A DNA stretch of 64,000 nucleotides, taken from contig NZ_JANEYT010000015.1 of assembly GCF_024357955.1 (NCBI RefSeq), positions 1 to 64,000 on the forward strand, given 5' to 3'. The notes beneath the pieces were generated by a model that saw only the letters and a list, made by a program, of their open reading frames with translations, had not been told where the DNA came from and made no database searches. This document shows positions 47,931 through 57,350 of the stretch, piece after piece. The position numbers and the translations under genes were made by a program. Positions within the stretch are counted from its first letter, which is position 1. Each line of letters starts with the position of its first letter. The stretch comes from Photobacterium pectinilyticum (lineage in GTDB: Bacteria > Pseudomonadota > Gammaproteobacteria > Enterobacterales > Vibrionaceae).

Positions 47931-48377
47931 TGTCGAATCCTTTTGGAATTATTTTGTTGTATGCATATCAATGCTAAATGCATGCTGTTCTTTTTACTGG
48001 TCTCTGGCCCGATCTGTTAGTAAAAAAAACTGAAAAATACTTTATTCCAATAGGTTGCGATCTTTTTGTGATGCTTATTGTCTTTAATATCAGTTGTTTA
48101 TAGGTATTAAATAAAGTTCGGTTTTAGGGGCGTTTTTTAGCTGTTTTTAGGGTTTTGTTCTTGCTTTTTTAGTCGGAAATAATTGTTTTATTAAATGTTT
48201 TTGTGATCTTTAGCGCATAAATTTTAAACGGCATGCGCTAGGCGTATGAATTGTGAAATTTTTATGATTTCTGACCGATAAGCTAGCGCCTGTCATGTAA
48301 AGTGTGCCGCTCAATGAACAGGATGATCTCTTGGGCATCTTTGTTTAGAATGAAGTGTTCCCATTAGTAATCGCTGA
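47931..48377. other. ompU-greA divergent intergenic region
   Basis: An AT-rich divergent control region. Close to ompU it has mirrored ATGCAT words (47970-47994) that can pair in the ompU leader. Poly-T/poly-A stretches around 48022-48050 and 48100-48190 would suit ToxR or H-NS binding, but I could not define sites. A 17-codon ORF at 48314 has no ribosome site. Confidence 0.4.
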
Positions 48378-48408
48378 GTTCGACCAACCTGTCGGACTGG
48401 CTTTGTTT
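48378..48408 (+). promoter_or_regulatory. Attenuator-like hairpin in the greA leader
   Basis: GTTCGAC (48378-48384) pairs with GTCGGAC (48391-48397), followed by CTTTGTTTTG. E. coli greA has a leader terminator that releases the GraL RNAs; this could be an analogue. Confidence 0.35.
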
Positions 48409-48452
48409 TGCCTAATAGCAGTCGCTATACGGGCGTTGAGGTAATAAGAGTT

Positions 48453-48926
48453 ATGGATAAGATTCCAATGACGGTACGCGGCGAGAAGCTGCTACGCGAA
48501 GAGCTGGAAGTATTAATGAAGCGTCGCCCGATCATTTCACAGGCCATTGGTGAAGCACGTGAATTGGGTGACCTGAAAGAGAATGCTGAATATCATGCTG
48601 CCCGTGAAGAGCAGGGTATCTGTGAAGCGCAGATCCGTGATATCGAGTACAAGTTGTCAGTATCGCAGGTGATTGATGTCACCAAGATACAGAACACCGG
48701 TAAAGTGATCTTCGGTACGACAGTCAGCCTGATTGATGTGGATACAGAAGAAGAAGTCACGTATCAGATCGTGGGTGACGACGAGGCAGATATCAAAGCC
48801 GGTCGTATTTCGGTGAACTCACCGATTGCTCGTGGTCTTATCGGTAAAATGCAGGATGACGAAGTGACAATCACCACACCGGGCGGTGCGCGTGAGTTTG
48901 AAATTTCGGAAGTTGCTTACATTTAA
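48453..48926 (+). CDS. greA: Transcription elongation factor GreA
   Basis: GreA rescues backtracked RNA polymerase by stimulating RNA cleavage through the secondary channel. The N-terminal coiled coil (1-75) carries the acidic tip [14 protein letters not shown]; the C-terminal FKBP-like domain (85-157) ends with EISEVAYI. Length 157 matches E. coli (158). The frame opens at 48408, but ATG 48453 yields the family start. Convergent with yhbY. Confidence 0.97.
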   Translation: MDKIPMTVRGEKLLREELEVLMKRRPIISQAIGEARELGDLKENAEYHAAREEQGICEAQIRDIEYKLSVSQVIDVTKIQNTGKVIFGTTVSLIDVDTEEEVTYQIVGDDEADIKAGRISVNSPIARGLIGKMQDDEVTITTPGGAREFEISEVAYI

Positions 48927-48965
48927 TATTACTAAAGTGTTATTAAATGTATCTGTAAAGAATGG

Positions 48966-48988
48966 ATCATGGCATTCCGTGCCATGAT
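48966..48988 (+). repeat. 9-bp perfect hairpin after greA
   Basis: ATCATGGCA-TTCCG-TGCCATGAT, without a T-run, just before the greA/yhbY terminator; probably a 3'-UTR stabiliser. Confidence 0.6.
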
Positions 48989-48996
48989 ACAGGCAT

Positions 48997-49024
48997 AAAA
49001 AAGGCCGCAGCGGCGGCCTTTTTT
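48997..49024. terminator. Bidirectional terminator greA/yhbY
   Basis: AAAAAAGGCCGC-AGCG-GCGGCCTTTTTT, 12 bp. Confidence 0.93.
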
Positions 49025-49319
49025 ATTTGCGCGGAAGCTCGATCTTACGTTCTTCGCTCTGGCGGTACAGTACCAGTGTCTTACCGATCACTTGGACTTT
49101 TTCTGCCTTGGTTTCGCGAACAATTGCGTCAACGATCAAAACCTTGGTCTCGCGCTCTTCAGCAGCCACTTTAACCTTGATAAGCTCGTGGTGGTTAAGT
49201 GCCAGTTCAATTTCGGCAATCACGGCTTCAGTCAGGCCATTTGCGCCCATTAGGACAACAGGCTTTAGGTTGTGGGCAAGACCTTTAAGGTATTGCTTCT
49301 GCTTGGTGCTTAGATTCAT
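49023..49319 (-). CDS. yhbY: Ribosome assembly RNA-binding protein YhbY
   Basis: A 98-residue CRM-domain (CRS1-YhbY) protein that binds pre-50S particles. The signature LSTKQKQYLKGLAHNLKPV, the GxxG loop MGANGLTEAVIAEIE and LVLYRQSEERKIELPRK are all present. It is divergent from rlmE with 138 bases between, as in E. coli. The last codons overlap the terminator stem. Confidence 0.96.
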   Translation of the reverse strand: MNLSTKQKQYLKGLAHNLKPVVLMGANGLTEAVIAEIELALNHHELIKVKVAAEERETKVLIVDAIVRETKAEKVQVIGKTLVLYRQSEERKIELPRK

Positions 49320-49457
49320 GTCGGCTCTATTATTAAATTAGGGTTGAAAACCGCGTATTCTAACGCCATATAGTCTAGAAGACTAATTTGTTTAGTATAC
49401 GCCATTTGTGGTGTTGCTGAGTATACTTGATAAGTACCCAAACTCATTAGGTAAATC

Positions 49458-50087
49458 ATGAGTAAGAAAAAACATTCGGGCAGTTCTGGCCGATGGCTGA
49501 AGGAACATTTTGATGACAAATATGTTCTAGAAGCTCAAAAAAAGGGCTACCGCTCTCGCGCGATTTTTAAAATCGAAGAAATTCAAAACAAAGATAAGCT
49601 CCTGAAGCCCGGCATGACCGTGGTCGATTTGGGAGCGGCTCCTGGTGGGTGGTCACAGTATGCGGCAGAGGTTGTTGGTGATGAGGGGCAGGTGATTGCC
49701 TGTGACATCTTGTCAATGGACTCGCTACCTGGTGTGAGCTTTCTGCAGGGGGATTTTCGAGAGGAGGCAGTCTTGGATGCGCTGCTTGAGCGTATCAAGC
49801 CGGATATGGTTGATGTCGTGTTATCTGACATGGCACCGAACATGAGTGGCAACTTGGCTTCAGATCAGCCTAGAGCTATGTATCTTGTTGAACTAGCATT
49901 AGATATGTGTAGACAAGTACTTGCGCCTGATGGCAGCTTTGCGGTTAAAGTTTTCCAAGGTGAAGGCTTTGACCAATATCTGGCAGAAGTGCGTAGTATG
50001 TTCAAGGCAGTCAAAATTCGTAAGCCAGATTCGTCACGAGATCGCTCTCGTGAGGTATATATTGTGGCTACAGGTTACAAACTGTAG
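49458..50087 (+). CDS. rlmE: 23S rRNA 2'-O-ribose U2552 methyltransferase RlmE
   Basis: RlmE (FtsJ/RrmJ) methylates U2552 of the A-loop late in 50S maturation. The 209-residue Rossmann methyltransferase has the SAM motif [15 protein letters not shown], catalytic Asp in [13 protein letters not shown], and the K-D-K-E tetrad completed by [17 protein letters not shown] and [10 protein letters not shown]. Length equals E. coli (209). It starts the conserved rlmE-ftsH operon. Confidence 0.97.
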   Translation: MSKKKHSGSSGRWLKEHFDDKYVLEAQKKGYRSRAIFKIEEIQNKDKLLKPGMTVVDLGAAPGGWSQYAAEVVGDEGQVIACDILSMDSLPGVSFLQGDFREEAVLDALLERIKPDMVDVVLSDMAPNMSGNLASDQPRAMYLVELALDMCRQVLAPDGSFAVKVFQGEGFDQYLAEVRSMFKAVKIRKPDSSRDRSREVYIVATGYKL

Positions 50088-50127
50088 TACCCTAAATTCA
50101 TCTATTAGTTATCGCGAGGTTAACACC

Positions 50128-52113
50128 TTGAGTGACATGGCAAAAAACTTGATTTTGTGGTTGGTCATCGCTGTGGTTCTGATGTCTGTTTTTCAGAGTT
50201 TCGGTCCCGGTGATAGTGCTGGCCGTCAAGTCGACTATACAACCTTTGTCCGTGAAATCGGTCAGGATCAGATAAGGGAAGTGCGATTCAATGATCGTGA
50301 AATTACCGTATTCAAACGTGATAACACGCGATACGTCACTTATCTACCTGTCGTTAACGACCAAAAGCTGTTAGACGATCTTATTAACGCTAATGTAAAG
50401 GTCATGGGTACTCCGCCTGAGGAGCCAAGCCTACTGGCCTCAATCTTTATATCCTGGTTCCCGATGCTCTTGCTCATCGGTGTCTGGATCTTCTTTATGC
50501 GCCAAATGCAGGGCGGCGGTGGCAAAGGAGCCATGTCGTTCGGTAAGTCTAAGGCTCGCATGATGAGTGAAGACCAGATCAAAACAACCTTCGCTGACGT
50601 AGCGGGTTGTGATGAGGCCAAAGAAGACGTGAAAGAGTTGGTGGATTACCTGCGCGATCCAAGCCGCTTCCAGAAACTGGGCGGTAAGATCCCAACGGGT
50701 GTCCTGATGGTTGGTCCTCCTGGTACGGGTAAAACGCTGTTGGCGAAAGCCATTGCCGGTGAAGCGAAAGTTCCATTCTTTACTATTTCAGGTTCTGACT
50801 TCGTTGAAATGTTTGTCGGTGTGGGTGCATCCCGTGTCCGCGACATGTTCGAGCAAGCGAAAAAAGCCGCACCTTGTATCATCTTTATCGATGAGATTGA
50901 TGCGGTAGGTCGTCAGCGTGGTGCTGGTGTAGGTGGTGGTCACGATGAACGTGAGCAAACCCTGAACCAGATGCTGGTTGAGATGGATGGTTTCGAAGGT
51001 AACGAAGGTATTATCGTTATCGCCGCGACTAACCGTCCTGACGTACTGGACCCTGCGTTATTGCGTCCTGGTCGTTTCGACCGCCAGGTTGTGGTTGGCT
51101 TGCCAGATGTACGTGGCCGTGAGCAAATCCTGAAAGTTCACATGCGTAAAGTACCGCTAGACGGTGATGTGAAGCCTGAGCTTATTGCTCGTGGTACACC
51201 GGGTTTCTCGGGTGCTGACCTGGCAAACTTGGTCAACGAAGCAGCATTGTTTGCAGCCCGTGGTAACAAGCGTGTTGTATCAATGGTGGAATTCGAACTG
51301 GCGAAAGACAAAATCATGATGGGCGCAGAGCGCAAGTCAATGGTGATGACGGACGAGCAGAAAGAGTCAACGGCTTACCACGAGGCTGGCCACGCGATTA
51401 TTGGTCGCTTGGTACCGGATCACGATCCGGTTTACAAGGTCTCTATCATTCCTCGTGGTCGTGCACTGGGTGTAACCATGTACCTGCCTGAGCAGGATCG
51501 TGTAAGCCACTCTCGTGAATTCTTGGAGTCAATGATTTCAAGCCTTTACGGTGGTCGACTCGCTGAAGAGCTTATTTACGGTGTTCAAAAAGTATCTACC
51601 GGTGCCTCGAATGATATCGAGCGTGCAACAGATATCGCCCGTAAGATGGTGACTCAGTGGGGCTTCTCTGAAAAGCTAGGCCCATTGCTTTATGCTGAAG
51701 ATGAAGGCGAGGTTTTCCTTGGCCGTTCAGTAACGCAGAGCAAGCACATGTCAGACGATACGGCGAAGCTTATCGATAATGAAGTTCGTACGCTTATTGA
51801 CCGCAACTACGAGCGAGCGCGTGAAATCCTAGAGCAAAACATGGATATCATGCACGCAATGAAAGATGCGTTAATGAAGTACGAAACCATCGATGCTGGT
51901 CAAATTGATGACCTGATGGAGCGTAAGCCAGTTATCCGAGCACCAAAAGGCTGGGGTAACGAGGACGACACCATGAAAGCTGACGCTGTTGCTGACGAGC
52001 AACCTGCTGAGCAAGAGGAAGCGGCGGCTGAGCCAAAAGCCGAAACGCAACCTGAGCAAGCACCTGATACTCAATCAGTACAGAACAAAGAAGACGACAA
52101 GCCACAAGCCTAA
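50128..52113 (+). CDS. ftsH: ATP-dependent zinc metalloprotease FtsH
   Basis: Membrane-anchored AAA+ protease degrading LpxC, RpoH-type substrates and damaged membrane proteins. Two N-terminal membrane segments (about 5-25 and 100-122) flank the periplasmic domain; Walker A GPPGTGKT is at 196-203, Walker B FIDEID follows, and zinc-binding HEAGH is at 418-422. I choose TTG 50128 over ATG 50137 because GCGAGG at 50113-50118 is properly spaced only for the TTG. The tail after 610 is acidic and Gln/Ala-rich. Terminated at 52131. Confidence 0.96.
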   Translation: MSDMAKNLILWLVIAVVLMSVFQSFGPGDSAGRQVDYTTFVREIGQDQIREVRFNDREITVFKRDNTRYVTYLPVVNDQKLLDDLINANVKVMGTPPEEPSLLASIFISWFPMLLLIGVWIFFMRQMQGGGGKGAMSFGKSKARMMSEDQIKTTFADVAGCDEAKEDVKELVDYLRDPSRFQKLGGKIPTGVLMVGPPGTGKTLLAKAIAGEAKVPFFTISGSDFVEMFVGVGASRVRDMFEQAKKAAPCIIFIDEIDAVGRQRGAGVGGGHDEREQTLNQMLVEMDGFEGNEGIIVIAATNRPDVLDPALLRPGRFDRQVVVGLPDVRGREQILKVHMRKVPLDGDVKPELIARGTPGFSGADLANLVNEAALFAARGNKRVVSMVEFELAKDKIMMGAERKSMVMTDEQKESTAYHEAGHAIIGRLVPDHDPVYKVSIIPRGRALGVTMYLPEQDRVSHSREFLESMISSLYGGRLAEELIYGVQKVSTGASNDIERATDIARKMVTQWGFSEKLGPLLYAEDEGEVFLGRSVTQSKHMSDDTAKLIDNEVRTLIDRNYERAREILEQNMDIMHAMKDALMKYETIDAGQIDDLMERKPVIRAPKGWGNEDDTMKADAVADEQPAEQEEAAAEPKAETQPEQAPDTQSVQNKEDDKPQA

Positions 52114-52129
52114 TCGTTGCTAGCTAATC

Positions 52130-52158
52130 AAAAACCCCGACTTAGTTCGGGGTTTTTT
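52130..52158 (+). terminator. ftsH terminator
   Basis: AAACCCCGA, CTTAG, TTCGGGGTTTTTT. Confidence 0.88.
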
Positions 52159-52193
52159 GCATATAGAACACCGAATATCCAGGAGCGGTACGC

Positions 52194-53033
52194 GTGATCC
52201 TCAAGAGCAAAACCAAAACGTTAGATCTTTCCCGTCCCCACACCATGGGGATTTTGAATGTCACCCCAGATTCTTTTTCCGATGGCGGGCGCTTTAACCG
52301 GATGGACGCGGCTTTGCGCCATGCCGAGGAGATGCTGGCGGCGGGCACGTCGATTTTAGATATTGGTGGCGAATCAACGCGGCCGGGTGCCGATGAGGTA
52401 TCGGTTGAGCGTGAGCTTGAGCGGGTAGTACCGGTGATTGAAGCCTTGCGTGAGCGTTTTGATTGCTGGATTTCGGTTGATACCAGCAAGGCGCAGGTGA
52501 TGAGCGAGGCGGTAACGGCAGGCGCCGATTTGATCAATGATGTCCGTGCCCTGCAAGAGCATGGAGCACTTGAGGCTGCAGCCAAGGCCGGCGTTCCTAT
52601 TTGTGTAATGCATATGCAGGGTCAACCGCGTACAATGCAACATCAGCCGTCATACCAAGATGTTATCGCCGATGTCGGTGACTTTTTGGCTGAGCGTATT
52701 CAAGCCTGTGAGCAGGTCGGGATCCCCCGCGAGCAATTATTGCTCGATCCCGGTTATGGGTTTGGTAAGACCCTGGAGCACAATTATCAATTGCTGGCTC
52801 ACCTTGATGAGTTCCATCGTTTCGGCCTGCCGTTATTGGTTGGCATGTCACGAAAGTCGATGGTGTTCAAATTATTAAATAAACAACCAGCCGATTGCCT
52901 GGCTGGTAGCCTTGCCTGCGCTGCTATCGCCGCAATGAAAGGGGCACAGATCATCAGAGTTCACGATGCGAAAGAGACCGTTGATGTCCTCAAAGTGTGC
53001 GAGATGACACTGTCCCAGTTGCGGAGCGAGTAA
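52194..53033 (+). CDS. folP: Dihydropteroate synthase
   Basis: Sulfonamide-target enzyme of folate synthesis, joining pABA to the pterin diphosphate. The two FolP signatures are present: ILNVTPDSFSDGGRF near residue 20 and DIGGESTRPGADEV near residue 58; DPGYGFGKT and GMSRKS supply later phosphate and pABA contacts. Starts at GTG 52194 behind AGGAGCGG. A typical 279-residue TIM barrel. Followed after 47 bases by glmM, the usual pair. Confidence 0.96.
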   Translation: MILKSKTKTLDLSRPHTMGILNVTPDSFSDGGRFNRMDAALRHAEEMLAAGTSILDIGGESTRPGADEVSVERELERVVPVIEALRERFDCWISVDTSKAQVMSEAVTAGADLINDVRALQEHGALEAAAKAGVPICVMHMQGQPRTMQHQPSYQDVIADVGDFLAERIQACEQVGIPREQLLLDPGYGFGKTLEHNYQLLAHLDEFHRFGLPLLVGMSRKSMVFKLLNKQPADCLAGSLACAAIAAMKGAQIIRVHDAKETVDVLKVCEMTLSQLRSE

Positions 53034-53080
53034 ATGCCGGCGGGCAGGAAAGAAAATAGATAAGTTGCTAGGAGCAGATA

Positions 53081-54418
53081 ATGGCAGAACGTAAGTACTT
53101 TGGTACCGACGGGATTCGTGGTTTGGTGGGCAAAGCCCCAATTACACCGGACTTTGTATTGAAACTGGGTTGGGCGGCTGGACGTGTATTGTCCCAGCAG
53201 GGCACCAAGAAAGTGATTATCGGTAAAGATACCCGTATCTCTGGCTATATGCTGGAATCGGCACTGGAAGCAGGCTTGGCAGCCGCTGGCTTGCAGGCGG
53301 CATTTACCGGCCCAATGCCAACCCCGGCTGTTGCTTATCTCACACGTACGTTTCGTGCAGAAGCGGGCATCGTGATATCGGCGTCCCATAACCCTTATTA
53401 CGACAATGGCATTAAGTTCTTCTCATCAGAAGGAACAAAACTGCCGGATGAGATCGAATTGGCGATTGAAGCCGAAATGGACAAGCCCCTAACTTGTGTT
53501 GAGTCGGCAATGCTGGGCAAGGCATACCGCATTAACGATGCGGCCGGTCGTTATATCGAATTTTGTAAAGGCACTTTCCCGAGTAAGTACGACTTGTCAG
53601 GCTATAAAATTGTGGTCGACTGTGCCCACGGCGCGACGTATCACATTGCGCCAAGCGTGTTCAAAGAATTAGGTGCCGAGGTGATCACTATTGGCTGTGA
53701 GCCAAACGGCACTAACATCAATGACAAAGTGGGCGCGACAGATGTTGCGGCTCTTCAAGCTAAGGTATTGGAAGAGAATGCAAACTTTGGTATCGCGCTA
53801 GATGGTGATGGCGACCGGGTGATCATGGTCGACGAAGAAGGCAACAAAATTGATGGTGATCAGATTGCCTACATTATTGCCCGTGATGCTTTGCGCCGCG
53901 GCGAGCTCAAAGGCGGTGTAGTCGGTACGCTGATGACAAACCTTGGTATGGAAAATGCCCTGAAGAACCTGGGGATCCCGTTTGTCCGTGCCAAGGTCGG
54001 TGACCGCTACGTGATGGAAGAGCTGAAGAGCCACGGTTGGTTGATCGGTGCCGAAAACTCAGGCCATGTTATCTTGCTTGACAAGGTGACGACGGGCGAC
54101 GGTATTGTCGCTGGCCTACAGGTGATGGCGTCGATTGTCGGCAGCAAGATGACCCTAAAAGAGTTGGCGGATGGCATGACCATGTACCCTCAGGTACTGG
54201 AGAACGTCCGTTTTGAAGGGGATTCTAATCCGTTGGAATCTGATGCAGTTGTTGCTGCAACCGCAGCCGTTGAAGCTAAACTCGGTGATAAGGGGCGCGT
54301 CTTGTTACGCAAATCAGGCACTGAACCTTTGATCCGTGTAATGGTGGAAGGGGAAGATGCTGCGCTGGTTAAAGAGTCAGCCTTGCTGATTGCTGACGCA
54401 GTGAAAGAAAACTGCTGA
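53081..54418 (+). CDS. glmM: Phosphoglucosamine mutase GlmM
   Basis: Interconverts glucosamine-6-P and glucosamine-1-P for peptidoglycan and LPS precursors. The active-site phosphoserine is Ser102 ([13 protein letters not shown]), the metal loop is [12 protein letters not shown] and the sugar-binding loop is GAENSGHVI. The C-terminal phosphate-binding motif [15 protein letters not shown] is complete. Length 445 is exact for the family. Confidence 0.97.
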   Translation: MAERKYFGTDGIRGLVGKAPITPDFVLKLGWAAGRVLSQQGTKKVIIGKDTRISGYMLESALEAGLAAAGLQAAFTGPMPTPAVAYLTRTFRAEAGIVISASHNPYYDNGIKFFSSEGTKLPDEIELAIEAEMDKPLTCVESAMLGKAYRINDAAGRYIEFCKGTFPSKYDLSGYKIVVDCAHGATYHIAPSVFKELGAEVITIGCEPNGTNINDKVGATDVAALQAKVLEENANFGIALDGDGDRVIMVDEEGNKIDGDQIAYIIARDALRRGELKGGVVGTLMTNLGMENALKNLGIPFVRAKVGDRYVMEELKSHGWLIGAENSGHVILLDKVTTGDGIVAGLQVMASIVGSKMTLKELADGMTMYPQVLENVRFEGDSNPLESDAVVAATAAVEAKLGDKGRVLLRKSGTEPLIRVMVEGEDAALVKESALLIADAVKENC

Positions 54419-54615
54419 TGTAGCCCTAAATTCAACTGATGGGTGTCGGTTTTGTCTAAATCTTCGACAAGTAATTCAAGAAACAGAGTTTTCGTTGATA
54501 TTTTACTTGTCAGTGAAGAGCGCTTTCGCTAGTATTCATTCCGCTCCTAATGGAAGGGGTGCGCTGGCACTGCTGAAGCAAAGCCGGCACAACAATTTAA
54601 CCATAGGTGGAACCC

Positions 54616-54948
54616 ATGTACGAAATTCTACTTGTGATTTATCTGTTGGCTGCGCTTGGTGTTATTGGCCTAGTTTTGGTTCAGCAAGGTAAAGGCGCAG
54701 ATATGGGAGCTTCATTTGGGGCTGGCGCATCAGGAACCCTGTTTGGCGCGAGCGGCTCTGGAAACTTTTTGACCCGAATGACCGCAGTTTTTGCGACTAT
54801 CTTTTTCGTCATCAGCCTAGTGCTTGGTAATATGAGCGCCAAAAAGGCAAACGAAACAAGTGGTTGGGAAGACCTAAGCGCTCCGGCGACTGAGCAAGTT
54901 GTTGAGCCAACTCAGAATGCACCCGTTAACAGTGACATTCCTGAGTAA
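54616..54948 (+). CDS. secG: Protein translocase subunit SecG
   Basis: A 110-residue SecYEG subunit with two membrane helices (about 3-23 and 55-75) joined by the conserved glycine-rich loop QQGKGADMGASFGAGASGTLFG, of which the first 18 residues define the family. The ATG at 54616 follows AGGTGG at 54605-54610. The C-terminal tail is acidic and longer than needed, as in other Vibrio. tRNA-Leu follows after 12 bases, as in E. coli secG-leuU. Confidence 0.96.
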   Translation: MYEILLVIYLLAALGVIGLVLVQQGKGADMGASFGAGASGTLFGASGSGNFLTRMTAVFATIFFVISLVLGNMSAKKANETSGWEDLSAPATEQVVEPTQNAPVNSDIPE

Positions 54949-54960
54949 ATAAAGAATTTA

Positions 54961-55045
54961 GCCGAGATGGTGAAATTGGTAGACACGCTAGCATGAGGTG
55001 CTAGTGCCGCAAGGTGTAGGGGTTCAAGTCCCCTTCTCGGCACCA
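54961..55045 (+). tRNA. leuU: tRNA-Leu(GAG)
   Basis: An 85-nt class II tRNA with encoded CCA. The acceptor GCCGAGA pairs with TCTCGGC (55035-55041); D-loop AAATTGGTAGAC; anticodon loop ATGAGGT (anticodon GAG) between GCTAGC and GCTAGT arms; a short variable arm; T-loop GTTCAAGTC. It is transcribed with secG, like E. coli leuU. Confidence 0.97.
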
Positions 55046-55056
55046 TTATTAGTCAC

Positions 55057-55085
55057 TTGAAAGAGTGCTGTCTGATCGATATAAT
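55057..55085 (+). promoter_or_regulatory. metY-nusA operon promoter
   Basis: TTGAAA (55057-55062), 17-bp spacer, TATAAT (55080-55085), 18 bases before the mature tRNA 5' end. No GC-rich discriminator is obvious (CGGTATC). Confidence 0.8.
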
Positions 55086-55102
55086 CGGTATCAGATTACG
55101 GA

Positions 55103-55179
<77 letters not shown>

Positions 55180-55260
55180 CTTTCCGAAAAAACAGCTATT
55201 ATTAGTAAGGTTGTTTTTTCTATCACAGCGACCCGCTGTGGTAATCAGGGTCCAGTGATA

Positions 55261-55287
55261 AAAAACCCCGTAATTCGGGGTTTTTTA
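55261..55287 (+). terminator. Terminator/attenuator between tRNA-fMet and rimP
   Basis: AAAACCCCG-TAATT-CGGGGTTTTTT. As rimP has no other obvious promoter, it probably partially terminates the metY transcript; in E. coli NusA autoregulates at comparable sites. Confidence 0.85.
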
Positions 55288-55357
55288 TTATCTGAAACAT
55301 GACCATTCAGGTATCTACTGGGCTTTATAGCCCTTTTTTTGTTTCCGGGGGGTTGTC

Positions 55358-55813
55358 TTGACAGCTTTAGAGATGCAATTGACCGAACTGCTTGATGCGC
55401 CGGTAACGGCGACAGGCTATGAACTTGTCGGTCTGGAATTTATCCGTGCAGGTGAACACTCAACACTACGAGTATTCATCGATCATGAAAACGGTATTAA
55501 CGTTGATGATTGTGCCGAAGTAAGCCGCCAGGTAAGCGCGGTGATGGATGTTGAAGATCCAATCACTGTAGCTTATCACCTGGAGGTCTCTTCCCCTGGT
55601 CTAGAAAGGCCGCTTTTTAAAGCCGCACATTACCAACAGTTTATTGGCCACGAGGTCAACCTGGTGTTGAAAATGGCGATGGGCAACCGTCGTAAGTGGA
55701 AAGGTGATATCGTTGCCGTTGAAGGTGAGCTTGTCACATTAAATGTTGATGGCAATGAAGAAACATTTGCACTGAGCAATATTTCCAAGGCCAACCTGGT
55801 TCCAAAATTCTAA
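55358..55813 (+). CDS. rimP: Ribosome maturation factor RimP
   Basis: A 151-residue factor for late 30S maturation. [47 protein letters not shown] and [11 protein letters not shown] are diagnostic (short pieces suffice). The start is TTG at 55358 behind GGGGGG; alignment to E. coli, which also uses a rare start, supports it. First protein gene of the nusA operon, 22 bases before nusA. Confidence 0.96.
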   Translation: MTALEMQLTELLDAPVTATGYELVGLEFIRAGEHSTLRVFIDHENGINVDDCAEVSRQVSAVMDVEDPITVAYHLEVSSPGLERPLFKAAHYQQFIGHEVNLVLKMAMGNRRKWKGDIVAVEGELVTLNVDGNEETFALSNISKANLVPKF

Positions 55814-55835
55814 CCGCTAAATTGGGGCATTAGAA

Positions 55836-57323
55836 ATGAACAAAGAAATCTTGGCTGTCGTTGAAGCGGTATCCAACGAAAAAGCTGTACCTCGTGAGCG
55901 TATCTTTGAAGCACTAGAGATCGCACTGGCCACAGCAACGAAGAAAAAACACGAAGCGGAAATCGATGTTCGCGTAGCTATCGACCGCAAGACGGGTGAG
56001 TTCGAAACCTTCCGTCGCTGGAAAGCGGTTGAAGAAGTGACTCAGCCTACGCTGGAAATCACTTTGGAAGCAGCCCAGTTTGATGATGAAACCATCGAGC
56101 TTGACGGCTTCGTTGAAGACGAAATCGAATCGGTTACTTTCGATCGAATCACCACGCAGACTGCGAAGCAGGTTATCGTACAGAAAGTACGTGAAGCTGA
56201 GCGTGCTCAAATCGTTGAACAGTTTATTGACAACGAAGGTGAGCTAATCACCGGTGTAGTAAAGAAAGTTAACCGCGATGCTGTTATTATTGACCTTGGT
56301 AATAATGCAGAAGCTGTTATCCAGCGCGACGACCAGTTGCCACGCGAAAACTTCCGCCCAGGTGACCGTGTTCGTGGTCTTCTGTACGCAGTACGTCCTG
56401 AAGCGCGCGGTTTCCAATTGTTCATGACTCGCTCTAAGCCTGAGATGCTATCAGAGCTATTCCGCATCGAAGTGCCGGAAATCGGCGAAGAGATGATTGA
56501 ACTGATGGGTGCGGCTCGTGATCCAGGCTCTCGTGCCAAGATCGCTGTGAAGACTAACGACAAACGCATTGACCCTGTGGGTGCATGTGTGGGTATGCGT
56601 GGTGCACGTGTACAGGCTGTCTCTGGTGAACTAGGTGGCGAGCGTATCGATATCGTACTGTGGGACGAAAATGCCGCTCAGTACGTGATCAATGCGATGG
56701 CTCCAGCAGAAGTAAGTTCTATCATCGTTGATGAAGACAACCATACTATGGATATCGCTGTTGAGAAGGATAACCTTGCTCAGGCAATCGGCCGTAGTGG
56801 TCAGAATGTTCGCTTGGCGTCTCAGCTGACTGGCTGGGAACTGAACGTGATGACAGTTGAAGATCTTCAGAAGAAACACCAAGAAGAAGCCCAAGAGTCT
56901 ATTGAAGTGTTCACTAAGCACCTTGATATCGACGCTGACTTCGCCACTGTATTGGTTGAAGAAGGTTTCACTACGCTTGAAGAAATCGCCTACGTACCGG
57001 TAGCCGAGCTGATGGGTGTAGATGGCCTGGATGAAGACACAGTTGAAGAACTGCGTAACCGTGCGAAAGAAGCGCTAACCACGCTTGCCCTTGCTCAGGA
57101 AGAAACTTTTGAAGGTGTTGAGCCTGCTGAAGATCTACTGGGTCTGGAAGGCTTGGAGCGTGAGCTTGCGTTTAAGCTGGCTGCGAAAGGCGTTACAACG
57201 CTAGAAGATCTTGCTGATCAGGGTACTGATGATCTTACTGATATCGACGGCGTCGATGAAGCAAGAGCGGGCGAGCTGATTATGGCTGCTCGTAATATTT
57301 GCTGGTTCAGTGACGAAGCATAA
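55836..57323 (+). CDS. nusA: Transcription termination/antitermination factor NusA
   Basis: NusA binds RNA polymerase and nascent RNA to control pausing, termination and antitermination. The 495-residue protein keeps the whole layout: N-terminal polymerase-binding domain (1-130), S1 (about 135-200, [21 protein letters not shown]), KH1 and KH2 (200-345), and two acidic repeats AR1 and AR2 (365-495) including [23 protein letters not shown]. The AR repeats are limited mostly to gammaproteobacteria. Confidence 0.98.
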   Translation: MNKEILAVVEAVSNEKAVPRERIFEALEIALATATKKKHEAEIDVRVAIDRKTGEFETFRRWKAVEEVTQPTLEITLEAAQFDDETIELDGFVEDEIESVTFDRITTQTAKQVIVQKVREAERAQIVEQFIDNEGELITGVVKKVNRDAVIIDLGNNAEAVIQRDDQLPRENFRPGDRVRGLLYAVRPEARGFQLFMTRSKPEMLSELFRIEVPEIGEEMIELMGAARDPGSRAKIAVKTNDKRIDPVGACVGMRGARVQAVSGELGGERIDIVLWDENAAQYVINAMAPAEVSSIIVDEDNHTMDIAVEKDNLAQAIGRSGQNVRLASQLTGWELNVMTVEDLQKKHQEEAQESIEVFTKHLDIDADFATVLVEEGFTTLEEIAYVPVAELMGVDGLDEDTVEELRNRAKEALTTLALAQEETFEGVEPAEDLLGLEGLERELAFKLAAKGVTTLEDLADQGTDDLTDIDGVDEARAGELIMAARNICWFSDEA

Positions 57324-57350
57324 AAATTTCATACGCAAGGGAGAAGCAGC

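Noticed and set aside
48314-48367. 17-codon ORF upstream of greA
   Set aside because: No Shine-Dalgarno sequence and no relation to a plausible transcript start.
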